Below are positions 52,190 through 62,200 of a stretch of 64,000 bases of DNA, piece after piece. Under the pieces are notes generated by a model. The model worked only from the letters and a program-made list of their open reading frames with translations. It was not told where the DNA came from and did not search any database. The stretch is from Agelaius tricolor (Eukaryota; Chordata; Aves; Passeriformes; Icteridae). The DNA is taken from the NCBI GenBank assembly GCA_023055355.1, contig JALJCS010000009.1:22779001-22843000 (forward strand). The letters run 5' to 3'. The first letter of the stretch is position 1, and every line of letters starts with the position of its first letter. The translations under genes were made by a program, and so were the position numbers.

Positions 52190-52470
52190 AAAATGCCTGG
52201 GAATTATATGGGCTAGAGAATAAGAATTTGGAGAAGGAATCTGAGGATGGAGAAAGCTTGAAGTGGGATTGGATAATGAAACTGAAGACTAGATGAACCA
52301 AGAGACAGAGGACAAGAACTCGGGAGCAAGTCACAGGTGGGGGAAACATTAAGACAAGTGGTGTAGCTCAGGAAAAGAGAGTGGAAAAGGAAGGAGAAAT
52401 TAACTAGGAACAGTTGTGACCAAGGGGTGGAAAAATAAGAAGAGAGAAGACAATAAGACAGGTTCCACAG
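52190..52470 (+). repeat. Purine-rich block in SPAG17 intron 1
   Basis: A/G-dominated + strand sequence (for example AGAATTTGGAGAAGGAATC) just upstream of the (AT)n tract, of the same character as the intergenic blocks at 25.2, 31.2 and 32.0 kb. Confidence 0.65.
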
Positions 52471-52592
52471 ACATTGTTGTTGCAGTGTTATTAATCGGTG
52501 CTAAGCAGGATTGATTTGTGGGCAGCAAGCTATCAGTATGTTAAGGAGGAACTAAAGAAGGCATGAGGCAGAGGTTTAGAATTCTCTGATGG

Positions 52593-52595
<3 letters not shown>

Positions 52596-52668
<73 letters not shown>
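52596..52668. repeat. (AT)n dinucleotide microsatellite, ~36 units
   Basis: Uninterrupted TATATA... of about 73 bp inside SPAG17 intron 1. It is self-complementary, so it can extrude as a cruciform, and is expected to be length-polymorphic. Translated frames here give an Ile-Tyr run and are meaningless. Confidence 0.99.
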
Positions 52669-52671
<3 letters not shown>

Positions 52672-54806
52672 AAGAACTGCAGGAAGTTGTGGGAGTATTG
52701 CTCTGCTGGACCATGCTTACCATAGGATCCTAAGTAGAACCTGACATTCCTGATTCTTGCTGCTCTTAAGCTGTCAGCATCTCTCTGTGAGACTTTATGG
52801 ACCTTGTTTCCCTGTCTTGGTGGTCCCCCCTGAAGTGGGCAGTGTAGTGATAACAATTGCTCCATTAGTTCATGCCACAGGTAGATGGTTTTTCAAAAGA
52901 TTCTGTGTGTGCTGGTCACTGGGAACACCAGGATACTGACACATGAGAGCATTTCAAAATCAGTTCTGAGAGTCTAGAAAATTATGCATTTCCACACAAG
53001 CATGGGCATCTAAATACTTCCTGTTCAAAGAATGCTGAAGTTTTACAGTCCAACTCTTGTATACTTGTAAGGTATACAGTGATAGCTTTAATCCAGATTA
53101 GCTGCAACTCCTGTGCATGTTGACAATATTGGAATACCTAGAGCTCTTTCACAGTGCTGTGCACCAGTAGCTGTCTTGCAGCTTTAGGCAGAAAGACTTC
53201 AAAGAGCAAAATGAAATTCAGTGTACTTGATGCAGTAGTCCCCACTACTGCTGCCACTTCTCCAATGAGCAGTGTCTGCTGCCCCAGTGCAGCTGGACAC
53301 TCATAAATTCCACCATGTTTGCACACTCCTAGAGCATCAGAGATATGCTTGATCTCTCTAGCACTTCATAATTTTAAAAAATTGAGGTTTATTTTGTGTT
53401 GCAATAAACCATCAAGGAAGTTCATGATATGTGGAGCTGTAGGCACCCTTTTGGATTAGTTATCTGATCTGTAGCTACTTGCAGTTTCACTTAATGACCC
53501 AGGTGATCTTTACACCATTTTTGTTTTTCTGAATATTCTGTGGTTAGAAAAATGGGGCATACTCATGTGATGTTATCCTTTGTTACCTTGAGTGTTTGAC
53601 AAACCATTTCCCACCATACAAACATGCACTGTTTTGAAACTTAAGTCAGCTGTGGCTTTCTCCCATCCCACGCCATCAGTTACTCAAATTGCAGATCTTT
53701 GAGTAGGCTTTTTACCATCTAAGAAAAGGAACAAATTAAGAATGGTACTATAAAAATGGAAGAAGATGCTTCTCTTACCATCTGAGTCTTTTTCTTAGAA
53801 TGGTCCTTTTCCTCACTTTACCATAATTCAGCTCAGGTTTTGTTCCTATTCTACAAGGACTTTGTATGTAATATAAATATATTAAAATATTCAATATCCT
53901 AAAGTCACCACCCTATCTTAAATCTCTTAAAATCTTTCTTTGCTATGATGCACACTGAACTGTGACTCTGCTCTGATTAATGTGACTGTCCTGGGACTGC
54001 CTTGATCTGACGGAATCCCTTTCCATATTTACCTTTATGCAGCTGCATTGGTAACCTTGCAGTTTACACACGCAGACGTGCATTGAAAAAAAAAAAGAAA
54101 GGTGATTCCTGTATATCACAGCCATTACAAAATGCTCCTAATTCAGCCACCACTAGTGCTGATAAAGAATACTCGAGAGTGAGATGTAGAATTGCTGGAG
54201 ATAGCAACTCTGTGAAAGGGATTCCAATAGGAATGTGAAAGACAGTAACCAGTAAAAGTTGGTTAAGTTACATAATTTTTAAGCTTTTGTAGATGTACAT
54301 CACTAAATAAAGCGTTCCAGTCTTCTCTTGTTCTGAATTTTTAATAGTATTGAAAACACTTTTTACATTACAATAATGTATATGCTACTGCAAATGTCTG
54401 AAAACTGCAAATGTTCTTAACTTATCAATATTGTAGTGTACAACTTGCCATTGGGAAGTATTTTCTCTTTATTCAGAATATTTAGTGAAGCCATGCAAGA
54501 GCCATACTATGCATAAATATACCTTTATAAAACATCATAAAAATAATGCTACAATGTACAGAAAATAGTATCTGGGCATTATCTAATTCACAGGATGAGG
54601 GAGCTGAAAATTGCTAATTTTTTCTACATCGAATAATCACAATAGTACATATATTCAAAACTCACTTCTCGTTTGCTACCTGAACTGTCAAATCTGCAAA
54701 TGCCTTTTAAAAGTTAGTACATCTTTGTGAGACGCTAATGCATCGTTTGCATGGAAAAAGGTTTAAGGCTGTTAGTAGGCATTTGTGTTTTGCGTAGCAT
54801 AATGCT

Positions 54807-54819
54807 GCCACCTGATGGC
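54807..54819. promoter_or_regulatory. Weak CTCF-core-like motif
   Basis: GCCACCTGATGGC agrees at 11 of 13 positions with the CTCF core as I recall it (GCCCCCTGGTGGC). It is also a six-base inverted repeat (CTGCCA/TGGCAG). It lies about 185 bp before SPAG17 exon 2. Chance matches of this quality are common. Confidence 0.2.
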
Positions 54820-55004
54820 AGAAAGAATTAGGACAAAGTAATAGGGGCTTTTTCGCGTTGCATGCAATTTCAGTGATTATACAGTGATGTTTAATATATC
54901 TTAAAGTGACATAAAGCCGTCTCTACAAGATTACTCTTTGAAACTGAAGAGGACTTTTGTTGGCATGAGTTTTAATACCTTAAATATTTTATTTTGTAAT
55001 GTAG

Positions 55005-55145
55005 GATGACTGGAAGCCTAGCATCAGTTTCGTTGTCGGGACCAAGATTGAGGATGAAATCCACACCCAGGCCCTGGCTCTTGCTGTGCAGGTGCCACTG
55101 CGAAAACTCTTCAGTGTGGTAACATCTGAAGACCTTTACAAACAG
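55005..55145 (+). CDS. SPAG17: SPAG17 exon 2
   Basis: Internal coding exon of 141 nt (47 codons), phase 0 at both ends. It is bounded by a TTTTGTAATGTAG acceptor and an AACAG|GTATTT donor. The translation opens DDWKPSISFVVGTKIEDEI, continues through QALALAVQVPLRKLFSVV and ends DLYKQ. From memory, human SPAG17 reads NDWQASIAFVVGNQIEDDL and QALTVAVQVPQRKLFSMV at the same place. This is a clear near-identical block with no gaps and the strongest evidence for the gene. The segment is part of the conserved N-terminal region of SPAG17; I cannot assign it a named domain or catalytic residue. No frameshift or stop is seen. Codon use is ordinary, and the exon sits in AT-rich intron sequence, where it stands out by its coding character. 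Confidence 0.95.
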
Positions 55146-55932
55146 GTATTTCAAGAAAGTAACTTTTAATAATGAACCAAACTGTAGATGTCACTTCTAG
55201 ATCCTGCCTCCTTTGGTCTATGGTAATAATGATAAACTACTCTGTGGAGGTTTTAAAAATTACACTAATTCATAGAATCATTAAGGCTAGAAAAGATCTT
55301 TAAGATCATCAAGTGCAACCTTTGAACATCAGCTTACCAACTAAAGCACAGCACTAAGTGCCACATCTAGTCATTTCTTGAACACTTCCAGGGATGGTGA
55401 CTCTACCACCTCCCTGGGCAGCCCACTCTAATGCTTGACAACCCTTTTTGTGAAAAAATTCTTCCTGATGTCCAGCGTGAACCTGTCCTGGCACAGTTTG
55501 AAGCCATTTCCTCTTGTCCTGCCATTTGTTGCCTGGGAGATGACGCTGATCCCCACCTTGCTGCGCGCTCCTTTCAGGCAGTTGTAGCAAGTGATAAGTT
55601 CTCCCCTGAGAAATGGATTTCTCCAGGCTAATGAGCTCCAGCTCCCTCCTCCACTCCTCACAGGACTTACTCTCTTCTTACCAGCTTCATTGCTCTAATT
55701 CATAGGAGTTAAAAATGGGAAAAGAAAAGCTTATGATGTAAGCTGCTCTGCTCCCCGTAAATGAAGTTTTGTTACAGACTTTTCTTAAAGGTGCTGATCA
55801 AAAAAACTCCCTCCCTAAGGTACAGGGTTGCCATAAGATGATTCCTCTCTGTCTTGGAATGTGAGTGTAGTATTTGCAAAGGGGAATAATGAGTAAAGTA
55901 CTTTGGGTAATGAATGCTTTATTTACTTGCAG
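55146..55932 (+). other. SPAG17: SPAG17 intron 2 (787 bp) carrying a CR1 copy
   Basis: Short phase-0 intron between exons 2 and 3, with a GTATTT donor and a TTGCAG acceptor. Slightly more than half of it is the antisense CR1 fragment at 55270-55696, which begins about 125 bp downstream of the donor. The remaining sequence is unremarkable AT-rich DNA. Confidence 0.88.
55270..55696 (-). mobile_element. CR1 LINE 3' fragment, antisense, in SPAG17 intron 2
   Basis: CATAGAATCATTAAGGCTAG at the start and, further in, CTCCCTGGGCAGCCCACTC, AATTCTTCCTGATGTCCAG and TTTGAAGCCATTTCCTCTTG are hallmark antisense CR1 phrases in the correct order. The copy is about 430 bp and 5'-truncated. Open frames on both strands within it are by-products of the repeat, not genes. 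Confidence 0.92.
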
Positions 55933-55992
55933 ATCGCAGAATCTGGGCGTCCGAAGGGAAAAAGGGCTAAGGATGTGCCTATGTACTATGAG
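55933..55992 (+). CDS. SPAG17: SPAG17 exon 3
   Basis: Short internal exon of 60 nt (20 codons), phase 0 at both ends, with acceptor TTTACTTGCAG and donor GAG|GTAGGT. The translation is IAESGRPKGKRAKDVPMYYE. It follows exon 2 in frame. The ending PMYYE matches the P-L-Y-Y-E of human SPAG17, as I remember it, and the middle is a Lys/Arg-rich linker where human has a somewhat longer, different Lys-rich linker. It was too short to show as an ORF and was found by following the SPAG17 alignment past exon 2. The next expected SPAG17 segment, beginning V-L-T-A-A-K in human, was not found in the following 8 kb, so exon 4 is probably outside the window. Confidence 0.88.
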
Positions 55993-58194
55993 GTAGGTTA
56001 AAACAGATATTGCATAGTCAGTACTCTCTTACCCCAAAGTGTGTAGAGCTATGTGGTTTTGTTATACATTCTTGAGTAAATGCAAATTTGTTGACTCTAG
56101 CTGGTAAAAACATTCAACTCTCTAGATACTTAAACTGCTTTGTTTTTGTGATACCAGCAATATTCTGTCAGACTGCTGATTATGTGATGATCAAAGGGAT
56201 AAGAGTTTCATTATTGAAGAATGTGTTACATGGTCATATTTTGATGGTGATATCTCAAATTACAGAAAATCTGTCAGACTCTTCTGTCTCAGACCCTCCC
56301 AATAATTTAGAAACTTATACATTCATTTATGGGTGTGCAGTCCCCTATATGAAACACTATTCTGTGTGCTAGTACCCATGATAATCTGTTTGATGTAACC
56401 TGATTCATCTAGTGGGCTATGTCAGCAGGGTTTGGAGTCATGCTTAGCACAAAGAGTACTTCCTCCTACCCTGTTAATGTTTTACTTACAGCTTGAGAGA
56501 GGTGATAAAATCCTGTGATTAATTAGAAGATTGTTTAAAATTTTCTCAGGTAGGGTTTTATGGTCCTTACAGACCTGGAGCATAAAGAATTTTGTATCCC
56601 TTTAAAAAGACTTTGTTTGTGTTTTATTTCTGCAATGACTAATAAACTTTTTATGTGTCTCAGGTTTTGGTGGACTTTATAACAGTACTTTTTAGCTGCG
56701 GTCTGCTTTTCAGTAATGCCAGGCTCCTATCTGAACAAGTCCCTTTGGAATTATTTACCACTGAAAGGACTGTGAAATTTATGCAATTAACCCTCTTCAT
56801 TTAGGACTAGCCTCCCAGGCAAACTCACCCTTATATTACCTGGTATGTAAAACTTCTTCAGTCCTACTTGACAGAAGGATTTTGAAGTCTAGCTCTAAGC
56901 AGAAGCTTTGTATGATACCTGTATTTAATTACTAAGAGCAATTTTACTTGTGAAGTGGACACTTATTAAATTCCAGCTGTCAGTGCTGTGTCTCATTAGC
57001 TACTTACTTTACTCCTCAAAGACATTTTTTTCCTCCCCTCCTTTAACACAGAATATAAAATGCCTGTTCTGACCTTTTGCATGGACTCAGTTTCCGTTCA
57101 GGCTGTAGCAAATTAAAAGATCGATCATGTTGCCACAGCATTAAAATCCCACCTCCCTGGGCAGAGTTTGTTCCTGAATATTCACATACATTCCATGTGC
57201 AGTTTGAGCAGTCAAAGCTTTCACTGCTTCCACTAGCAAAGATAAACAAATACAAGGTTGGCAGAAAACACAGGGTTGTGAAAAGTTCTTCTGAGAGGAG
57301 CATTTCTATCATTGCCACATACAGTTCTCTGTGGCAGGATTCAATGTGCTGCCATTTCTACAAGTTTCCATATTCATTTTTAGAGGCATTGTGAGTTTCA
57401 TGACATTCAGTGGTCTTTGGACATCTGACATGTAATATGTGTGTGAATTTGGGACTAATGACATGCATAGTATTGTGTTTATTATTGGTATTAGTAGTAA
57501 TATAGTTCCCCATGCCACTGATCTTACACTTTGCATCCACTGAAATGCAGGGGTTGCATTGCAAGCTAATTATATAATTCTAAAATAATTCCTTCTGTCT
57601 GCTCTAAGTTATTCCTCTTAGGCTTTCTATCATTTCATTGTTTTGTATCTCATATCACTCTTATTGTACAAAGTGAAAAGGCTCAGGGCAGGGTTTATAA
57701 ATATGTAGCTAAAAGATTTCCAAATCCAGGAGAAGTAGGTGTCCAACACCTTTTCTGATTCTTACATGACTTGATGGGGATAGGAGTCCTGCTTGGTAAT
57801 TTTGTACTTAAGCATTTAATTGAATGATGATAGGCTGATTCTCTCATAAAAGTGCTGAGGAGTTAATTTTTTCCCTTCTATATGAAAGGGAAAATGTTAT
57901 GCTTCCTGTAATATATCAACAGATTTCATAATTTATCATGTACAATTTTTCTAACAACAGCTACAACTAAAAATATAGTATTTTATCATTAAGGTGTGTA
58001 TTTTTATTGTTTATGCACCTGTTTGTTGGGTCAGTTTTCTACTAAGGTTAATAACATCGTGTAATTAAGATATTTTGCCACTACTAAATATGATAGTATT
58101 GTTAAGATCTGATTGTTGAAAGATGCCTCTGCCCAAAACAAGACCAAATGCCAAAGTAAATGGTACAGATTTTGTTTACAATTAATTAAGAAAT

Positions 58195-58229
58195 AGAAGA
58201 GAGAGGGGGGAGAGGGGGGAGAGGGAGAG
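58195..58229. repeat. GA-rich purine tract
   Basis: Pure A/G run with GAGAGGGGGGAGAGGGGGGA at its centre, in SPAG17 intron 3; a candidate for triplex or G-quadruplex folding. Confidence 0.9.
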
Positions 58230-59190
58230 TTCAAGTAGAAAATAACACCACAGTGGATCCAGCAGCATCCTGTTAGTCCTTTGCTCTGGGCTTTTTGGTG
58301 GTCGGAGGTCCGAGGTCATTCAAAGCTTTTCATTATCTCTGCATTTTAGCAAACAAAGGAATTAATGCTTGTTGGCTACACAGTCTTCTTATGCTATTGG
58401 TTAAATTATACCTCATCTCTAATGCTGGTTAGTCTGCATGCTCAGTCTTCCTTTTTGTCTGGTACAGTTAAAAAATAAACTCATCCTATATCTGCTGGTA
58501 TCTGTTGTCTCTTATTTTTTTCCTTTCTTCATTGAATCTGAAATAGTGAGGACTTTTAAATTACATTATCCAGGATCTTGTAATCCCACCTGGTTTATGT
58601 GAATTATCTCTGATATTCACATGGGATGAGCAACCAAACATAAGATTTCAAATCACATGCTGGAACTTTAAATATTTAAACAGAAGATAATACAAAATTT
58701 TGACTACAAGTCATTCTTTCTGTCGTCATTGGGTGAACACAAGACCTGTTTGATTCTTCTGTTCTAGATTTGCATGACAGATTGTTTTCATACAAAACCT
58801 CACTTTATTTTACCTCCTTGCTGACAGGGAAGCAGCATCAGCTCAGAAACTTCAAACCTTTGGATAGATAAAAGCAGGAGAAGCTCCAGGCTTACTGTCA
58901 AGATACATAACAGCCAACCCTTATCACTAGGCATACTGAGATATCAACTAGTTGTGCAGTTTCAATAAACAAACCAAAGAGATTCCAAACTAGATCCTTC
59001 TTTTGCCAAGCATAATATGCATAGTTTTGCTATTAAAATCCAGTTCAGTTGAGTGCTTGCATTTAAATCTTAATTAGCTCATGTTTTGTACAGCTCATTT
59101 AAAGGACTAAAAGGTAATTGGTTAGAAATAGAATCTTATTGTTTTAAAATTATTTATGTTGTACATGTTTGGGGTTTTTTCTTTGGGCTT

Positions 59191-59219
59191 GTTGTTATTG
59201 TTATTGTTATTGTTGTTTT
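59191..59219. repeat. (TTATTG)n short tandem repeat
   Basis: GTTGTTATTGTTATTGTTATTG followed by TTGTTTTT: about four hexamer units in SPAG17 intron 3. Confidence 0.9.
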
Positions 59220-62200
59220 TCCCCCTAAGATTGTGATGCCATTATCCTTGAGAAATTGCATAATGTTCACAGTACTTCTTGCCTTAATAGGCAATAGACT
59301 GTAGCAGACACAGAAGAGTCCTTGAGTTTTCTGGGCGCACAAGAAACAGATTCCTCTTCTGTCACTTCCAAAACAAAATATATAACCAAGACATTAAGAA
59401 CTTCTGTAGGATTGTAAAACATAACAATTAACAAGCCCAAGTTGAAAAAAGTTAAATAAGTTTAGCCAGGAAGCAGTGGATGTAAAGCATCTTTCAAGCA
59501 TTCATGTGAATTTATGCTTTGTTAGGAATGTGTAGAGTGTAGACCTATGAAGTAAAGGTTGCTGCTGGTAGGGTTATTTGAAGTGCTGATCACATTATGA
59601 TGTAGAGAGAAAGTCCACTTTAGATTGGAACCGAGTGTGTGTTTCCTGGGATAGGTGCTCCTACTATATAATGAAGTGTTATATACATTTGTATAATGTA
59701 ATATGTAGAATTGTATTATTTTTATATGTAATTATAGTTAGGTAATAGACATATTTAAAATATGTTTTAAATGTGTATGCATGTGTATAATTATTCAAAA
59801 TTACCTTATATTACTCACCCCAGTGGCCTGAATTTCATTTTTAAAAAAGTTAAGAAGAGATGTTCTCTTTCTAAATATCTTTCATATCCTCTCTTCAGTA
59901 GGTCTTATTTACCTTATGCCTTTGTATTACCTTATATTGTTCTTTTGTCTATGCCCCTTTTTTAGACTCTCATCGTTGTCTCTAACAATATCTTCAGAAA
60001 AAGGAATAAGGAGGGTAGCACTAGGGATATGGAGTATGCATTTATTTGTGTTCATTATAATAAACTCTTAGGGTACAAAAATCAAAAATGTTGGGTTTAG
60101 CTTGATGAAAGGGGACTTTTAATGTCAGAGACATAACGCTTATGGGAAGGAATATTTTCACCCAAGGACAAGCTCAAAAGAGTTGTCTGCCACTGGCAGA
60201 AAAGCAAACCCAGTAGTAGCCAGGATATGGGGCACTTAAGAAAACAGTTTCAACCATAACATTAGTCAGGAGTGTTTTTAAGAAAGCCTTTCTATTTCTT
60301 GTGGAAACATATAATCAAAGCTTTCCTATTTTTGTGTAAGTGTATAGATAGTGTATAGATTTTGACACAACACCATAACAAAGGTTGTGGTCAAGATTAG
60401 GCTTTCTCAAAAGTAAAGATAGCCCTATCAAAAACCAAAACTCACTCTGTATATGCATGTCAGTAGAATTCTGTTCTTAATACAAGTTAGAAAGATTTTG
60501 TTTTCATTCCAATTGAGCAAAAACAATTTTAGAAGTTGGTGTAAAATGGAACAGCTCAGGAGCCAAAACTTATCTGGTGTCATTGTTTTCATGAAAGGGT
60601 TTGACACTAGAAACAACCTTGGCAGCCATGCTGAATGATTAGAAGGCTAGAAATACTTAATTTTATTTTTCATTCCAGTTCAAAATAAATTTCATACTGC
60701 ACTCTTAAATGTCATAATAAAATGGAGCAGTTTTCCAGTCAGCCTTTGTCAAGTGGTATTGTGTGGATGCAAGTGAAGAGAATTTTATTGCAGAAGGACT
60801 TGGCTCTTACACTGTGTGGATACACAGAGGTTTAATGTGTACACTTGGGAATTGTTGTTAAATGAATATGCCTTTTAGGGAGGTACTGGCTTCAGGGAAG
60901 GTTAAGGGACTTTAAATCCTGCTTTGGGCATTATCTACTCATCTGTTTTCAGTTCTTTTCTATCTGTTAACAAGCTCCTATCAGTTTATACTACAGAATA
61001 TAGGATACTTTATAAATGATCCACTAAATGAGGTGGTGTATTTACCTGAGTTATTTGGTGTCTTATCTTCTGAGGAGGGTTTATCTACTCTGTCTGCTGG
61101 TTCCTGGTATTTAGGTCAATCTACTTAAAAGGGTGTTAGGGAAAGAATCTGTTAATTTTGGTTTAGCATGTCTTTGCATCAGCCTTTGCCATTGTCAGAT
61201 CATCTGATGCCACTGCATGAAAAAGTGGCCCATGTAGTCCTTTAAGTAATCAAACTGTATGGCTTCCATTTGGTTTTAATTTTTCCATGAGAAGAAACCA
61301 TTGTTGCTATGAACCAGGCAGTTCTATAAATTGTAGCTGTTCACTGTCAGTTTGGGTGTCTCCAGTTCAGTATCCCTTTCCAGGAGTAATGTGTCATGTT
61401 AAAAAGTACCAGCATTTCTAAATGTTAAAACTGGGGGGAAAAGTCTCAAGCTTGAGCAGAAAAATGACCTGTGTTTTCTAATTTTGCTTCCTAAAATTTG
61501 GGTGGCCAGGTTCTATTATTTACATGAGGAAATTGACATGCACATCTCCTAGTTTCATTTCAGAATAGTGACTCTTCATAGTCCTAAAGCTAGGATTTTA
61601 GAAACATGCATTATTATTTCATTACTGTTAGTTGTAAGTATTTGACCTGAGGCCATTTGTAATACTCAAAATGTTAGCAATTTATTTTCTTGGGAAGACA
61701 ATTGAAAACCTTTTGAAATTCATCTACCTATTTAAAATCTGCTTTAGAACACTGGAGACACTTTGGGTTTCCTTCACAGATTACAAGAGTTATTGCTTAC
61801 ATGCAAATTGGTATCAAATTTCTGCTTTTTCTGTGCAGGTTTTGTTGAGATGTCTGTGTAACTAGAGGAAACAGCAATTATGTCTATGAGAATGTCATCC
61901 TTAAAGTGTTAGAGGGACTCTCTGAAGTAGCCAAAGGCAATGCTGTCTTCTGGTTTTTTGTCTTCAAAGTTTTTGGGGGGCTGTATTAGGTTCATTAAGG
62001 ACAATAAAGTGTATGACATTCTTCTCAAGTACAGCAACTAATCCTAGAATCCTTTGTCTCCAAATTAAAAAAAAAAAAAGCTCAAAGCCCTGTTGCAAAG
62101 CTGGACCAACCAAGGTGGAAAGATCCTGCCAGTTTTCTGGTGCCCAGTCTACAAGGCTGTTGGAACTACCTGGCCCAAATATTCTGATATGGCTTAGAAA

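Larger units (their letters stand above)
46598..55004 (+). other. SPAG17: SPAG17 intron 1 (8.4 kb)
   Basis: Inferred from the exon 1 donor GTGAAG and the exon 2 acceptor ...AATGTAG. The first ~170 bp are CpG-rich; the rest is AT-rich with no recognisable exon, RNA gene or full transposon. It holds a T run near 47300, a CAAA-rich low-complexity stretch (50025-50127), a purine-rich block (52190-52470) and the long (AT)n tract (52596-52668). Small open frames here, such as 50845-51180 and 51996-52184, have no recognisable homology and are treated as chance. Confidence 0.85.

Noticed and set aside
52533..52865. 110-codon - strand frame with an Ile-Tyr run
   Set aside because: Produced by the (AT)n microsatellite.
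55354..55661. Frames on both strands in SPAG17 intron 2
   Set aside because: By-products of the antisense CR1 copy.
56655..56700. Possible SPAG17 exon after TGTCTCAG (VLVDF...)
   Set aside because: Acceptor-like, and the first codons are V-L, but the frame hits a stop after about ten codons with no donor and does not match the expected next SPAG17 segment.
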